The notes below the pieces were generated by a model, which was not told where the DNA came from, did not search any database, and saw only the letters and a list, made by a program, of their open reading frames with translations. Shown piece by piece: positions 1 to 12,129 of a stretch of DNA of 64,000 nucleotides (position 1 is its first letter; each line of letters opens with the position of its first letter). A program made the position numbers and the translations under genes. Origin of the DNA: Eulemur rufifrons (Eukaryota > Chordata > Mammalia > Primates > Lemuridae); the NCBI RefSeq assembly GCF_041146395.1, contig NC_091001.1, positions 101,640,965 to 101,704,964 on the forward strand, in the 5' to 3' direction.

Positions 1-544
1 GAGGGGTCCGCTTTTGCCCTTGAAGAGCGAGTAAAGAGTCAGTTCCTACAATGTGTCTGTGTGCTTCTGTCGTCCGCTTTTTAAACATGCAGGGCTTTGT
101 CTGAGACCTTGGCAGGACAGTAAGTTTTTTAAAGATGACCACAGTGATCTAAGCTGATTTATGACTTGGTGTCTTGAAAAGCACACACCCAGAGTCACGC
201 TTGGTGCATTGCAGAGGGATACGGTGGTCTCCAGCCAACAGAGGGTGTAGTTGGTGGTGTAGACCACTCACTCCTCAGGCACCCACTCAGCAGTGTGGGT
301 GAGGACAGCAGAAGCCCTCAGCCCTCTCGCTAGTTCCTGTGTTCTCTGGCATTTTCCATCGGGAAGGAAAGGGAAAGAAGTTGGTACATTTAGGGCAAAA
401 TTGAAGTGGGAAGATAAAATGCTATTTGTTACTTCACATGAATAAAAAAAACGAGTCTTCAGGAATAGAGTTCAAAGTGTAATTATCTTACTGCTTGACC
501 TTTTTCTGTTTAAATTTTAATTTTTAAGCATTATGTAGTTTGGT
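1..544. other. Unassigned intergenic DNA
   Basis: I recognise no gene, RNA or repeat family here. The open frames are short, lack homology I know, and have no splice-site context. The right half is AT-rich and runs into a MIR copy. Confidence 0.5.
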
Positions 545-792
545 GATAACAGTAATAGCAGATAGTAATAAAACCTTAAGTACCACTCTTCTAAGTGCTT
601 CAAGTTATTAACTGATTTAAGCCTTGTAACAACCCTGCAGGAATTATTATTATTATGGTTTGAAAGGGGAAATCAAGGCACAGAGAGACCCAAGTTGATA
701 GAGTTGGCAAGTGTTGGAGCTGAAATCCAAATCCAGGCAGTTTGGCTCCAGGTTTGGGCTTGTAAGCACCATGTCACACTGCTTCTCTGAAA
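545..792 (-). mobile_element. MIR SINE, old copy
   Basis: Read on the - strand this follows the MIR consensus order: a gene-like head ending in an amino-acid-tRNA-derived part, then the core resembling 'tgaggaaactgaggcacagagagg' (here on the + strand as gaaatcaaggcacagagaga), then the AT-rich tail. It is about 25-30% diverged by eye, as expected of a pre-placental-radiation SINE. Confidence 0.75.
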
Positions 793-1870
793 AGCAAGTA
801 ACAATATAAATCTTATAATAAAAAAGTAGCAGTCCCTTGTTCCACTTGTCTCCACCCTTGATTTTCTATTCTCCAGAAGTAGCCACTCGTAATACTTACT
901 GTTGTGTCTTCTGGCATTTATTTCCAAATATGTTTATCCTGTCTTTTGTCTTGATTTTTTAAATTTTAGACATTATTTATTGACTTCGTTCTATGAAAGA
1001 TGAAGGTTTGATTCTCTTATATCATCCTCTGCTATTGCCCTAAACTATACACATCCCCACTACTCCTTTATAATTAACAGCACCATTTTTAGTTAAATCA
1101 ATATTCAATGTCTTGCATTACATAATCGTGTAAATATTATTCAAAGATGAACCATGAAATATGAGATTACTCCATCTTTCATTACAACTTTTTGCAGCCA
1201 ATAATTCCTTCCTTTGTTTCATATTTTTATCTGTATAGCTAACATTAATTCCTCCACAGCTTTCCTTACAGAGCTAATAAACACTTCTCAATATGAACAG
1301 ATATTTCAGGCAATCTTTTGGGTTTTGTTTTCTCTTAGATTTATTCCTCCTGGAGCCATCTGTCCTGTCCTTCCATGCCAGTCAAGATTGTTTATGTTCT
1401 AGGACTGGTGCATCGCTGATACTGTAAAATTTGTCTTCCCTTTTATCCTGGGAATTTCCTTCATCTGTCTCCTAAGTTGGATTCCTGGTCTTCTGGATCT
1501 CATGTCTTCCTCTTTCTGAGTTTAGACTCTCATATTGGGGGATTATATCTTCCAGCAGCCCTCTGAGAAAAAAGCACATGGAAGAAAAAAAGTTTTTAAG
1601 ACGTAGCATGTCTGAAATGTCTTTATTCTACTCTCATATTTGCTTGTGGTTTGGGTAGAGATTGGTATGGCAGCAGGTGTCTCTGAAATAGAGAGTTTTT
1701 ATGATACAATTGCGTTGGTTAAAGGAGACGTGTTTAGGTTGAAGCAGGGACCTGTCTTTCTCTGTTGCATCCTTATAGCAAGGCCAGGGAGCTCTAGCCC
1801 AGGAAATACAGATAAAGCTTCCCAATTGGGCAATCAAGGGCTGGTTCTAACCCTTTTTTCCCTCTGATCT
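793..1870. other. Unassigned AT-rich intergenic DNA
   Basis: No recognised feature. Short open frames on both strands have low-complexity hydrophobic translations and no intron signals, and I judge them to be chance. Confidence 0.5.
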
Positions 1871-1871
1871 T

Positions 1872-2228
1872 ATTGTCTTAGTTTCCTTTGGCTGCTGTAA
1901 CAAATTGCTACAAACTTGATTGTTTAAAAAAACACAAATTTATTCTCTTACAATTGTAGAGGTCAGAAGTCTAAAATCAGCTTCACTGTGCTAAAGTCAG
2001 TGTGTCAGCAGCACTGGTTCCTTTCAGAGGCTCTAGGGGAAAATCTGTTTCCTTGTCTTTTCTAGCTTCTAGAGGTCACCTGTGTCCCTTAGCTTATGGC
2101 CCCTTTCTCCCACTCAGGGGCCACATGTGTACCCAGGCCTTAGATGCGCCAGGTCTCTGGCAAGACCACGTCTAGACAAAACTGTCTGCTGGAAGGGGGC
2201 CCTCACTCTGCACTAGGCTTCATCCCCC
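1872..2228 (-). mobile_element. MLT1-type MaLR solo LTR, diverged
   Basis: The + strand begins with the reverse complement of the MLT1 3' end (gtttcctttggctgctgtaa) followed by the aaatttattctctta block, which on the - strand is the LTR polyadenylation region. The remainder aligns in order with the body of MLT1 LTRs, with many substitutions. No internal retroviral sequence or partner LTR is adjacent, so this is a solo LTR. Confidence 0.65.
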
Positions 2229-2420
2229 AGATCCAAGCCTGCAGGTTGGAGATCTACACAGAGAAGGTTGAGGAAGGCAGTACCGACGCATCCCGCGTGC
2301 CCTGCACTACTGATTTGCGGAGGAGAGCAGATGCCCTGTCGCATTTGGATCTCCATCCGTCCCTAGCATCTAGCACAAGGCCCTGCAACCTACTAAAATG
2401 GTTGTTTTAGTAATAAGACC
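2229..2420. other. Unassigned sequence between MLT1 and MIR
   Basis: Moderately GC-rich. A short + strand open frame crosses it but starts inside the LTR, so I do not regard it as a gene. The last 40 bases (ctagcacaaggccctgcaac) recall an L2 3' end, but the match is too short to call. Confidence 0.35.
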
Positions 2421-2421
2421 T

Positions 2422-2600
2422 CAAATATTTAGCACTGTTATTTCATTTAACCTCTCCAAATTCCAAAGCCACAGGTACTATTACTTTTTCTACTTTTCAG
2501 ACAAAGAAATGTAAACTTAAGAGAGGGAAAATGACCTACCCAAAGTCACTCTGCAAGCAGTTAGTGATACTGAAGCCCAGGTTGTGTGATGCTCTCAAAT
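2422..2600 (-). mobile_element. MIR SINE fragment
   Basis: The reverse complement of the MIR core is visible. A block like tttagcactgttatttcattta is followed by a cagacaaagaaatgtaaac block matching 'cagatgaggaaactgag', then a 'cccaaagtcactc' block matching 'cccaaggtcacac'. The gene-like head is incomplete. Confidence 0.6.
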
Positions 2601-3054
2601 CTCACCATAAGAGATGTCAACAATTTGAATGTTCAGTGCATTTTGAAGAGGATGGAGTTATTGCTTAGATGAATTGTAAAAAAAGAGCGAATGTACCTTC
2701 TCTTCTGGATAAAACAAAACACCTGAGTGTAAAATGCTCACACGTGGGACCAGCCATCCCACTTGCCATCACTGGAAGGCACCTGAATGGCAGAAACCTT
2801 TCTGATATATATTTATGTATATATCTATAACTGAGCTAATGTTCTAAGTGGCTCCAGTAAGCTACTTTTACTAAATATAAGCTACTTTCTTTGAAACAAG
2901 AATTATCAACAGCAACAATAGAAATTGGCTATTTAACCCACAAAATTCTATTTTGTATAATAGAATTATAAGAGAATGTAAGTTTCAACAATCTAATTAT
3001 AATTATAAAATCTTAGCAGAAAATTGTTGCCTGGAGTATTTTTTTTTTTAATTC
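2601..3054. other. Unassigned AT-rich DNA
   Basis: No gene or clear repeat. It contains a short TA-rich stretch near 2,805-2,825 and several A/T runs. Confidence 0.45.
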
Positions 3055-3055
3055 T

Positions 3056-3130
3056 TCATAGTGTCTAGCACAGAAACTTGCAACAAAGTAAATTAAGTGC
3101 TCAGTAAATGTTTGCTTGGCTAAATATATT
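3056..3130 (+). mobile_element. L2 LINE 3' tail fragment
   Basis: It carries the conserved L2 terminal block: 'gtctagcacagaa' followed by 'aagtgctcagtaaatgtttg', equivalent to the consensus 'gtgcctggcacatagtaggcgctcaataaatatttg'. Confidence 0.55.
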
Positions 3131-3184
3131 TGGCAACACTTTCATTACTATAAGTATCAGTTATCTTCTAAATCTTTCTTAGAC

Positions 3185-3668
3185 ATATAATGGTACTTTT
3201 CATTGAGTACAAGATCCAGATTTTTAGCACGGCATTGAAAGTCCTTTAAAATCTGGCTATAGCTTACCTTGCCAACTTCATTCCCTATATACTGAAACTA
3301 CAATATTTACTTATCCCTCCAAAATTCTTCAACTTTCTTGCCTCCATGTTTTTGCTCATCTTAGTGTTTTCTGTCCACAATGTTCTTTTTTCTGTATCTG
3401 TTAAAAATTCTCCAAAACCAAATTGAAATCCAGTTTCCTCTGTGAAGCTATATCTAGTGGTATCTACACAGAACAAATTGTGTGTAGCTCTAATATAGCA
3501 CTTACCATAGTCTGCTGTGTGTTCTAGTGACATGTGTATATTTTGCTCTATTGCCCTACCATTCTCTGCTTCATGCAGACACAATCTCTTGCCTTATGTT
3601 CCTTTGAATCTTCCAGTGTCTTACCAAGAGACTCACACACAGTAAGTGCTCAAGAAATATTTATTTCA
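3185..3668 (+). mobile_element. L2 LINE 3' end
   Basis: The order of landmarks matches the L2 3' region: a 'ctttaaaatctggctatagcttacctt' block, a pyrimidine-rich stretch equivalent to the 'ctgtgaggccttccctgacc' zone, an 'atagcacttacca' block, and the terminal 'acagtaagtgctcaagaaatatttatt' end. It is heavily diverged, with no usable reading frame left. Confidence 0.7.
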
Positions 3669-3671
3669 TTC

Positions 3672-3836
3672 AGTGGTTCTAGAATTAGGCTGCACAGTGG
3701 AGGAATATGGGATTTTTTTTTTTTAAACATCAATGGTTAGACCCTCACCCCAGAATAATTAAATCAAAATCTCTGGGAGTGGGGCCCAAGCATTGATATA
3801 TTAACAAAATTCTTCGGGTGGTTCCTTCGTGGGCAG
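3672..3836 (+). mobile_element. MER5-type hAT (Charlie) MITE
   Basis: It starts with the family terminal sequence cagtggttct and contains the internal pair 'aaatcaaaatctctgggagtgg' and 'ggggcccaagcattgatat', in the order of MER5A/B nonautonomous hAT elements. The right terminus is eroded. It abuts the end of the L2 copy, which suggests insertion at or near the L2 tail. Confidence 0.7.
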
Positions 3837-4404
3837 AGGTATCGCAGCAGAGAGGAGCTCTAAGACAGGCTAGCGGGAGGATGGCCCTCCCCTCATTCAC
3901 AGTTTTGCTGGTCTGTGATCAACAACATCTCTGAAGACAAATCCTTGCACCTGGAAAAGTTTTGGCTTCACCATGACTTTGAAGTGAACTTTAACTTCTA
4001 AAGAAATCTGTGATGACACAAAAGGCAGGTAAGATATATAGTTGAAAGATCAGCCCCCGCATGTGGAAATGGTTTGCTGGACTCTGGAATGTACCTGTGG
4101 AAAATACAGCTCTGAAAACGTTAGTAGCAGATGCTCCTGTTCATACGCACGCAGTTGACTGCTTGTGGTGCACGATCACTTCTTCTCAAATTCAGAATTG
4201 GTTGTCTTCTGGAGGTGTTTCCCTTAATCAGGTCTGTGGTGCTAACATGTGGATTGGCCAGACCACACCTTTTACGCAACTTCGCAGAGGCACACCCTGG
4301 GCTGTCATGCTTTGTTCCCTTTGTCCTGTCTTTACAGGTGGAATGACTAAGGTGAGAATTGTTTCTCTAAGATGCCTGTACACCTAGTTTTTATGAAGCA
4401 AGGC
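3837..4404. other. Unassigned unique-looking DNA
   Basis: No recognised family. A + strand open frame of about 108 codons (4,061-4,387) encodes no domain I recognise and has no splice or promoter context. I do not call a gene. Confidence 0.4.
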
Positions 4405-4569
4405 CACTGGCATGATGACCGTGATTAAAATACACATAACTGGGCTCCACCCCCACAGTTTCTGCTTCAGTAGGTTTGGGATAAAACCTGAGAATTTGTA
4501 TTCCTAAGTTCCCAGGCGATGCCAGTGCCGCTGGGCCAGGGACCACACTTTGAGAACCACTGCTTTAGG
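4405..4569 (-). mobile_element. MER5-type hAT (Charlie) MITE
   Basis: The + strand ends with 'tttgagaaccactg', the inverted terminal sequence of MER5A. Upstream are the reverse-complement blocks 'gggctccacccccacag' and 'gttcccaggcgatgcc'. The copy is nearly full length for the family and lies 570 bp from another MER5 copy in opposite orientation. Confidence 0.8.
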
Positions 4570-5214
4570 TACAAAAACAAAAAGGAAATAGAGAAAAATA
4601 GAATTAATTAGGTTTTTAACGTGGTACACACTAAGGTTATAAATGCTTATGAAGGCTACGAGGAGAGAGAAATGGCTATTATTCTTGATGTTTCAAGAAT
4701 TATTCTGCAGCTAACCAATGTTACCTTTTAGCAACAAGAAATAAGGAGTAAATGTGTACACGATTTGCTACCACAAGCTGCTCTGAGTATGTGAATGAAG
4801 TTATGCTGTGAGATGAGAATTTAAAGGGCAGTTATATATGTCTCTGCTACAGAATTTTTTTAAGTCACGAGTGAGAAGATTTATCACGCATAAACAGTCT
4901 TTTTTTTTCTAATAAGAAAGCCAAGTTTTCTGACCACAACCCTTAACAAACACAGAGCTCAAGGCTTTTTCCCAAACCTCTGATGGAGGGCAGGGTCTTA
5001 GCTGTGTCCAGAGGTGCTGTCCAGAAAGAAGGGAGGACAGAGAAAATATTATAGAAAACTAAACAAAAGCAGGAGCTGTTTCTCTGATTTGCAACTTTCA
5101 ATTTTATCTACTGTTTGCATCAAGTAATAACTCTCTTCTAGGACAGTAAATAGGTGCTAAAGAAAAGCCTAAGGACAAAAGATTAATCAACACTGTGTTT
5201 CTCAATAACACAAA
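4570..5214. other. Unassigned intergenic DNA
   Basis: Nothing recognised. Several A-rich and T-rich runs are present, and no open frame is of interest. Confidence 0.45.
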
Positions 5215-5440
5215 AGAACTCACCACCTGCTGTATACTAAGGAAGTCCTGTGTTAGGCTATGATTGAAAAGATAAAAGAATAAATATAAGAGATGTTCCC
5301 ACCTTTAGGAAACTACAGTCTATTCTATGAATACAGAAAATACAGAGCTAACAATCCAAATGCTAATGCAACATTAAGGGAGCGCAGGAGCAGAGAGACG
5401 TCGGTCCTTGAGAATCAGAGTCTTGTACAAAGTGAACGGT
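5215..5440 (-). mobile_element. Possible L2 LINE fragment
   Basis: The arrangement 'ctgctgtatactaaggaagtc', 'cccacctttaggaaactacagtct' and 'aggagcagagagacg' parallels the reverse complement of the L2 3' region (tgccaggcactg, ccctcatggagcttacagtct, and following). Divergence is high, so the call is tentative. Confidence 0.35.
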
Positions 5441-7188
5441 TAAGGTGATGCCAACCACAAAATGAAACAAAGTCTTAGAATTCTAGCAGTAGAACAAGAT
5501 TTTCAGCTTTACAAAAATTGGACTGGGCTTTTCTAGGTCTTCAAATTCCCTTTTCAGTTTGTTCTTCCCAAGCTTGTCCCCATATCCATCTAGCCTAACC
5601 TGTTCTGTCCAGTAGCACATAGAGTATTCCCTGGTGTATAAGACAAGTCTGGAACGGGCTGCATCCTTTAACACCAAACAGCCATGGGCACTGGGAGGAT
5701 GGTTTCTACACTTCAGCTGGCCCCACCCAAGCAGTCACTGAAAAAATATGTATTTGGGGCTAGTAAAGGAAGGGTAGTGCCTGTAAGGAGGGCAAGAGAC
5801 ACATTTACTCAGCACATTTTATCTATCAGCTAAGCTCCCCAACTGTATAGAAGTTGCCCACTTTCCTGGAGTTCAGTGGCTGTTCGTGGAGTCAGGACCC
5901 GTGGGGAGGCCAAATCAACTCTCTCCTTCTCCTCTCTCTGCAGGTGGAAATACTCCTATGCAACCCTGATTTAGAAGATCCTCTAGATCTGTTTGTTTTT
6001 CACCCAGCAAAGAGCACATAGTTTTTCTTAATTGTATTGTCTTTTAAGTACTAGAGTGTTTTTTTGAGGACCTATTAAGGGAGATATTTAAATATTCTCT
6101 TTTATGGCTCAAATTCTTGCATGTTAAATGCAAAAAAAAAAAATCCCTAAAAATTATTTTTTAGAAGGACCCACTTTTCATACATCTGGGGAAATTAAGT
6201 GTAATTTATTTTAAAATTAGGTTAAAAATGTTTACAGTGTATGCCCAAATTTTTCCAGATGTTAAAATAAGTAAACACTATTTGATCAAATTTAATTTGG
6301 TTTGTTGTTTTAACCAACTTATATCTTGATTTTCCTTTGTGCTTATAACAAGATGTATTTGTGCATTGGGGTAGTTTTAAAAGTGTTAATTTTAGCTTGT
6401 CTTTGTAATGCAAACACACACAGCAAGCCATTTTCTTATTATAAACTGCATTAGATAAACTTTCAGTATAGCGCTGCTTCATTAAACCAGGAAGTTTACA
6501 TACTCTAACAAAAAAAATAAGTACTTCCATTTCATGTTGGCATCAATGGTGGTACTGGGTATAATGCTGTTAGTACTGATAGCTGGAATTCTCCATGGGA
6601 GACTGATGAAAGACAGATGACAATAAAAAGGGCATCAGAAACCAACAATAAAATGTGATGTGGCTTTAGAAGAAAGGGCACTATTTACTACGGCCTTATA
6701 GAAGAAAGGTGAAAAGAGGAAGGAATAAAGGCATATGCTAGATGAGTATATCTCTTTAATCAAAAATAAATAAGTACCCATATCTGATAGACTTACTTTT
6801 AAATTTCTATCACAATTTTGTCACCTGGTCAACCCCTACCTAGAAGTGAGCCTGAGAGACAAAACATTTTATTGGTGCATATTACTCCCCCCAAACCCCA
6901 TGCCAAAAAATTGAGGTTCTGTAAATAAAGAGGAGAAAAAAGAGAATGAATATTCAGTAGGCTACTAGTGATGTCTGCCACATTGCTAGCTTGCCACATT
7001 AAGCGGGTACACAGATGGAGACTGGTAAAGACTTACTGACCACATTCTCCCCACACATACTGACATCTATAAATTTCTAGCCTGTGATCCTCGTTTTCAG
7101 ACTTTTCTGTCTGTCAAAGTATCCTACATGATATTGCTAATTTTATACATCCTGTTACTTCTATCAAGCTGAAGAAGTCTGCCTTCCC
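5441..7188. other. Unassigned AT-rich intergenic DNA
   Basis: No gene recognised. The stretch near 6,890-6,930 has a C-run and an aataaag block but no poly(A) or gene context. Open frames here are below about 100 codons and look random. Confidence 0.45.
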
Positions 7189-7189
7189 C

Positions 7190-7965
7190 ACCAAACTGAG
7201 ACTTTTGTGCCAATCCAAGAAATAGATAAAAAGATGAAAAATTTAACCAGGATATTTGAATATATAAAGAAACCAATAGATATTCTAGAACTGAAAAGTA
7301 CAATACCTGAGATTAAGAATAAAATAGATGAGTCTAACAGCAATTTGGACACAGCAAAAGACTTAATTATTGAACTCAAAGAAAGGTCAACAGAAAACAT
7401 TTAAGTTGAAAGACAAATATTAAAACAACCAATCAAACAAAAAGAAGCAAACAAATAAGAGCTTAAGAGACATATGGGACCTGCTGAAAAGTTCTACCGC
7501 CTGTTTAACTGGACCCTCGTAAGAAGAGAGATGAGAGCAGGAGCAATAATCTGAGACATAATGGTTAAGAATTTTCCAAAGTTAATGAAATGTATCAACC
7601 CACAGATGCAAAAACCTCAGTGAACCACAAGCTGAATAAATACAAACAAAACAGTCCTAGGCACATCATAGCAAAGCATAGAAAAATTAAAGACAAAATC
7701 TTCAATGCAGCCAAAGAAAATAACTACCAATCTAGTTATTTTAAATCTAGCAAATATTTCTTTCCAAAATAAAAGGAAATAAAGGAATTTTTTAGGAAAA
7801 CAAAAATTAAGAGAATTTACCACCAACAGGTCTGCATTAAAAAAAAAAATACAAAAGCAAATGCTTTGGAAAGGACAAAAATTATCCCTGCAAGAAACAT
7901 AGAGATACAATTTGAAATGAGGGGAACTGGAAATGATAAATGTGTGGACAAACATAAAGTAATAT
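7190..7965 (+). mobile_element. Old L1/HAL1 ORF1-region remnant
   Basis: A frame at 7,207-7,404 translates to a coiled-coil segment typical of L1 ORF1p, including the motif IPEIKNKIDESNSNLDTAKD followed by IELKERS. Further on, 'cctaggcacatcatagcaaagc' and the 'ggaaatgataaatgtgtgg' block match the 3' part of the ORF1/HAL1 region of old (L1M/HAL1) elements. ORF1p is the RNA-binding chaperone of L1, but this copy is broken by stops and frameshifts and cannot be functional. Confidence 0.7.
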
Positions 7966-8319
7966 TGCTGGTACAGACAATAATAGGAGCAACTCAAGAA
8001 GTTTAAAATGTATGAAGAAAAAAGATACTTGATAAAGATAATGCAATAGATGGAAGAAAGCAAATGGACTTAAAGTGTTTAAATTATAAAATAAACTTAT
8101 ATGATAAAAGTAATAATTTTGTTAGATTTAAATAATTTAAAAATGTAAACTGTAATTTCTTGAGTGAACAATAGAAAAAATGTATAATTAACAATTTAAT
8201 AGCAGGAAAATAGAATAATAAAAATATTTAATTAGTCTAAAATAAAACAAGAGAAGAAGAAAACAGAATATACAACACATTAATCAATTGGAAAATCAAT
8301 AGTAATACATAAAGACATA

Positions 8320-10355
8320 ATAGTATGTATAATCCCAATTTAAATCAGGTAAATGGACTGACTACTTTGAGTGAAAGGAAAAAAATACAATACTAACTGC
8401 TTTTTAAAAAAGAAAAAAATCTCAACTATGGCACTGTCAAGAAAAAAAGCTAATATGAACACAGAAAGATTGAAATATAAAATGATGGAAAATATCCCAT
8501 GTAAACACAAACCAAAAGAAGGTTGATGTAACTATGCTAATAACAGACAAAATAAGACTTTTTAGACAAAAAGCATTATGGAAGATATAGAGGATATTCC
8601 CTATTGGCAAAGAGGCCACTTCAGCAGGAAGATACAATTCTAAATCTGTAAGTACCCAATAACTTAATTTCAAAGCATCTAAACCAAATTTTTTTTTAAA
8701 AACTAAAAGAAAAGCTAAACATATTAATAAATCTACAATCATGGTAAAAGATTTCAACATATCTCTCTTAATAGCTTAGACATCAAGCAAATTATAATCT
8801 GCCCCCAGACAAGGATCTGGAAAATGCAAAGAACAAAATTAACAAACGATCTAATTGACATACAGAACATAGAACCAATGATGCCACATTGACATTCTTC
8901 TCATTTTCACATGATGCATTTACTACAAAAATGGACAATAATATTGGCCCATAAGGAAAGTCTTAACAAAATCTAAATGATGGAAATTATTGAGTTTGTT
9001 CTCTAACATCAATGGATTAAACTAGAAATCAATGACAAAAAGATCACTGAAAAAAATCAATTGTCTGGAAATTAATCATATGCTCTAAAATAATTAATAG
9101 ATCAGAGAAGAAATAAAAATGAGAAAATATTTTGAATCAAGTAATAAGGAAGATAAAACATATAATTTGTCACTGAAGCTAAAGCAATACTTAAAGCAAA
9201 ATTTATAGCCTTAAATCATATATCAGACAACAATGAAGACTTGGAAATAATAATTTAAGCTCTATCTCAAAAAAACTATAAAAGAACATCAATTTATGCT
9301 GAAAGAAACAAAAAGTAGAAAAATAATAAAGATAAGCACAAAAGTCATTTTTAAAACAAAGTACAATGAAGTTAATAGTCCTAAACTGGTTCTTTGGAAA
9401 GGTATAAAGATGTGATAAACATGTAACAAAAATGGTTAGGAAAAGAGAGAGGAAAAAAAGACAAATTACTAATATTTGTAATTAAAGAGAAGATACCACT
9501 ACAGATGCTAGAGATACATATTTTGAAAAAGTAAATATATTACACATCACTTTATGCAAATAGAGTTGACAGTTTGGAATAAAAGGACAAATTCATTAAA
9601 CAATACAACTAACCAGAGCTGAAAGATGAAGGAATAGAAAATCTGAATATCCCAATATCTATTTTAAAAATTGTATATATTACTGAAAACTTCCTGCACC
9701 AAAAAAGGACTAGATGGCTCCCAAGCACATAAGGAAAATAGAACATGAGTCTTATATAACTTTTCCAGAAAATAGAAAATTAAGATGTACTTGGCAATTC
9801 TTTTTCTATATCCTTGATACCCAAACCTGAAAAGCATGTTATAACAAAGGAAAATTACATAAAAGCAAAAATACTAAACAAAATATTGGAAAATAGAATC
9901 AAGCAATATATAAAAAAGGATGATATATCTTGACCACTAAGCTGGATTAATTTAAGAAAGCAAAAAAAAAAAAAAAAAAAAAAGATCAACGTGTTCATAG
10001 AAAAATGAGAAAAATCACATAATTTCAATAAATGTAGAAAAAGCATTTATAAAATTGAATACCTAATATCTAAACTCTAAACAAGCAAGGAATACTCCGA
10101 TTATGACTACCTAGTTTTAAAAACCTACAGCAAGCATCATACTAAATGCTGCAATATTGAAAGCTTTCTTCCTGAGCTTGGGAACAAGAGAGGGATACAT
10201 CATATTACCACATCTATCGAACATTGTACTGTTGGTACTGCCAAGTGCAATAAGGCCCAGAAAATAAATCAAAGTCATAAGGATTGGAAAAGAAAGATAA
10301 TGTCATTTTATTCACAGATGACTTGATTGCGTACTTTAAGAATTTAAAGGATTTT
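8320..10355 (+). mobile_element. Old L1 ORF2 remnant (endonuclease to RT region)
   Basis: The reading order follows L1 ORF2: 'gtaaacacaaaccaaaagaaggttgatgtaac' and 'gtaagtacccaataacttaat' from the endonuclease domain, 'gaaatcaatgacaaaaagatc' and 'gctaaagcaatacttaaagc' from the endonuclease/RT linker, then RT-domain blocks near 9,850-10,330. The frame is broken throughout. A poly(A) run interrupts at 9,962-9,983. This is probably the same L1 insertion as the ORF1 remnant upstream. Confidence 0.75.
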
Positions 10356-10513
10356 GGCTGGGCACAGTGGCTCATGCCTGTAATCTCAGCATTTTAGAAG
10401 GCCTAAGTGGGAGGATGACTTGAGCCCAGGAGTTCAAGACCAGCTTGGACAACATAGTAAGACTCCATCTCTACAAAAAATTTTGAAAATAAAGAAAGAA
10501 AGAAAAAAATAAA
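10356..10513 (+). mobile_element. Free left Alu monomer (FLAM-like) with target-site duplication
   Basis: It starts ggctgggcacagtggctcat and ends after the left-arm block 'ctctacaaaaaatttt' in an A-rich tail with aaag units. The right arm is absent. It is flanked by a 15 bp target-site duplication with two mismatches: aatttaaaggatttt at 10,341-10,355 and aattcaaaagatttt at 10,514-10,528. It interrupts the L1 ORF2 remnant, so it inserted after that L1. The RNA polymerase III A-box region is recognisable but diverged. Confidence 0.88.
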
Positions 10514-11470
10514 AATTCAAAAGATTTTAATGAAAAACAAATATATTTAATAAGTGAATATAGCCAAGTTGCTAGATAGAAAATCATATACAAACATCAA
10601 TTGCATCTCTATATACTAGTCACAGAGAGAAAACAAAATACAAAATATATACCACTTGTAATAGTATCAAAAACTTGAAGTTGAACAAAGTGATATTCAA
10701 GAATCCTATACTGAAATCTGCAAACCTGCTAAAAGAAATTTTAAAAAACTTAAATTAATACAGAGACAGATCATGTTTATGGTTTTTAAGGCACACTATT
10801 GTTGTCAATTCTTTTTTTTTTTTTTTCAATTTTTTTTTAATTTAATTTTACAGAATCAAAGAGTCTAACAGTATATCTTGTTAGATACAGTATGTCCTCA
10901 TAATGTATACATTATTTCTTGTACAATGATATGAAATAATATGGGAAATATTCATGATAAATTATTAAGTGAACAGTACAAGTTAATTCTTTTTAAATTA
11001 ATCCAAAAGTTTTAATTGCATTAAATCCCAAACAAAGTATCAGTAGGCTCTATTGTAGAAATTGACAAGCTGATTCTAAAATTCACATATAGATGCAAAG
11101 GAATGAAAGCAATAAGGCAATATTTTAAATAAACTTTTTATTTTAGAGCAGTTTTAGATTTATAAAAATTTTCAAAGATGATACAGAGAATTCCCATACT
11201 CAGTTTCCCTTAACATCTTACATTAGCATTATAATTAGTGAACTAATGTGACACATTAATAACTGAAGTCCATACTTTTTACTTTATTCTGATTATACCA
11301 AGGCAATTTAAAAACTGGAGGTTTTATACTATCAGATTTCAAGACCTATTGTAAGGTTATAGTAATTAAGACAGTGTGGTATTAGCATAAGCATAGACAA
11401 ATGCACCAGTGGAACAGAATAGAGAATAAAAGTCCAAAAACAGGCTCATATGTATACAGTCACCTGATTT
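10514..11470 (+). mobile_element. L1 ORF2 remnant, continued and interrupted
   Basis: RT and C-terminal ORF2 blocks continue: 'catcaattgcatctctatatac', 'ttccatactgaaatct'-like and 'gacagtgtggtattagcataag' with 'ggaacagaatagag'. Two stretches do not fit ORF2. Positions 10,800-10,985 begin with a T-run. Positions 11,125-11,285 ('ttttagagcagttttagattta') are a familiar interspersed-repeat segment on the opposite strand. Both look like later insertions or rearrangements. Confidence 0.65.
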
Positions 11471-11474
11471 ATGA

Positions 11475-12125
11475 TGAATTCCATTGTTCTATCCAAGTTT
11501 CTAGATATATTTGTTAGATCAAGCTTGAAAATCATTTGATTCAAGAATCCTATATGCTTACTTTTTTAAAACATACGATTAAATAAAAGAAGTATGTTAA
11601 AATTGCCCTCTCTGATAGCCATTTTGCTACCAGTTTTCTTTATAACTAAGTCATACTGAGTTTTATATATATATTTTGGGGGTTTGGATAGAAATATATT
11701 AGTTCATAATTGTTTATTTCTTTATTTCTCTGTTATACCCTGGTGTATTTTTCTCAGTTCTGTCTTCCAAGGAACTGTTCATTCTTCAGTATATCCTGTC
11801 TATTCTTTTTCTATGTCTTTTATTTCAGTTCTCATTTTCTAATGGTTTTTAATGTCCACCTTTAATCTTTCATAACTTCTAATTCTTCCATGATGTTAGT
11901 CCCTTCTTTGGCTTTCTGAGAATTTTAAACATCCAGTGTTTATTTTACAGTCTTTTCCAAATATCTCAATCATCTCTATATTGTCAAGAATAAACAGTCC
12001 CATCTGTTGGTTCTTTTCACGCTGACGTCCTTTCTCAGCACCGGAATCCTCATACATTTTGCTTCATTTCTTTCTCCTTTCCCATCTACTACCGAAATGA
12101 TCATATTTTCTTATTTTTTTTCCCC
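11475..12125 (-). mobile_element. Possible - strand L1-related segment
   Basis: A pyrimidine-rich + strand with phrases such as 'cttctttggctttctgagaatttt' and 'cagtcttttccaaatatct' resembles the reverse complement of the L1M ORF1/5' region. It lies between two + strand ORF2 pieces, which suggests a nested or inverted copy. The family call is tentative. Confidence 0.35.
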
Positions 12126-12129
12126 CAGG

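Noticed and set aside
4061..4387. 108-codon + strand open frame
   Set aside because: A second frame is open over the same stretch, with no recognised domain or regulatory context.
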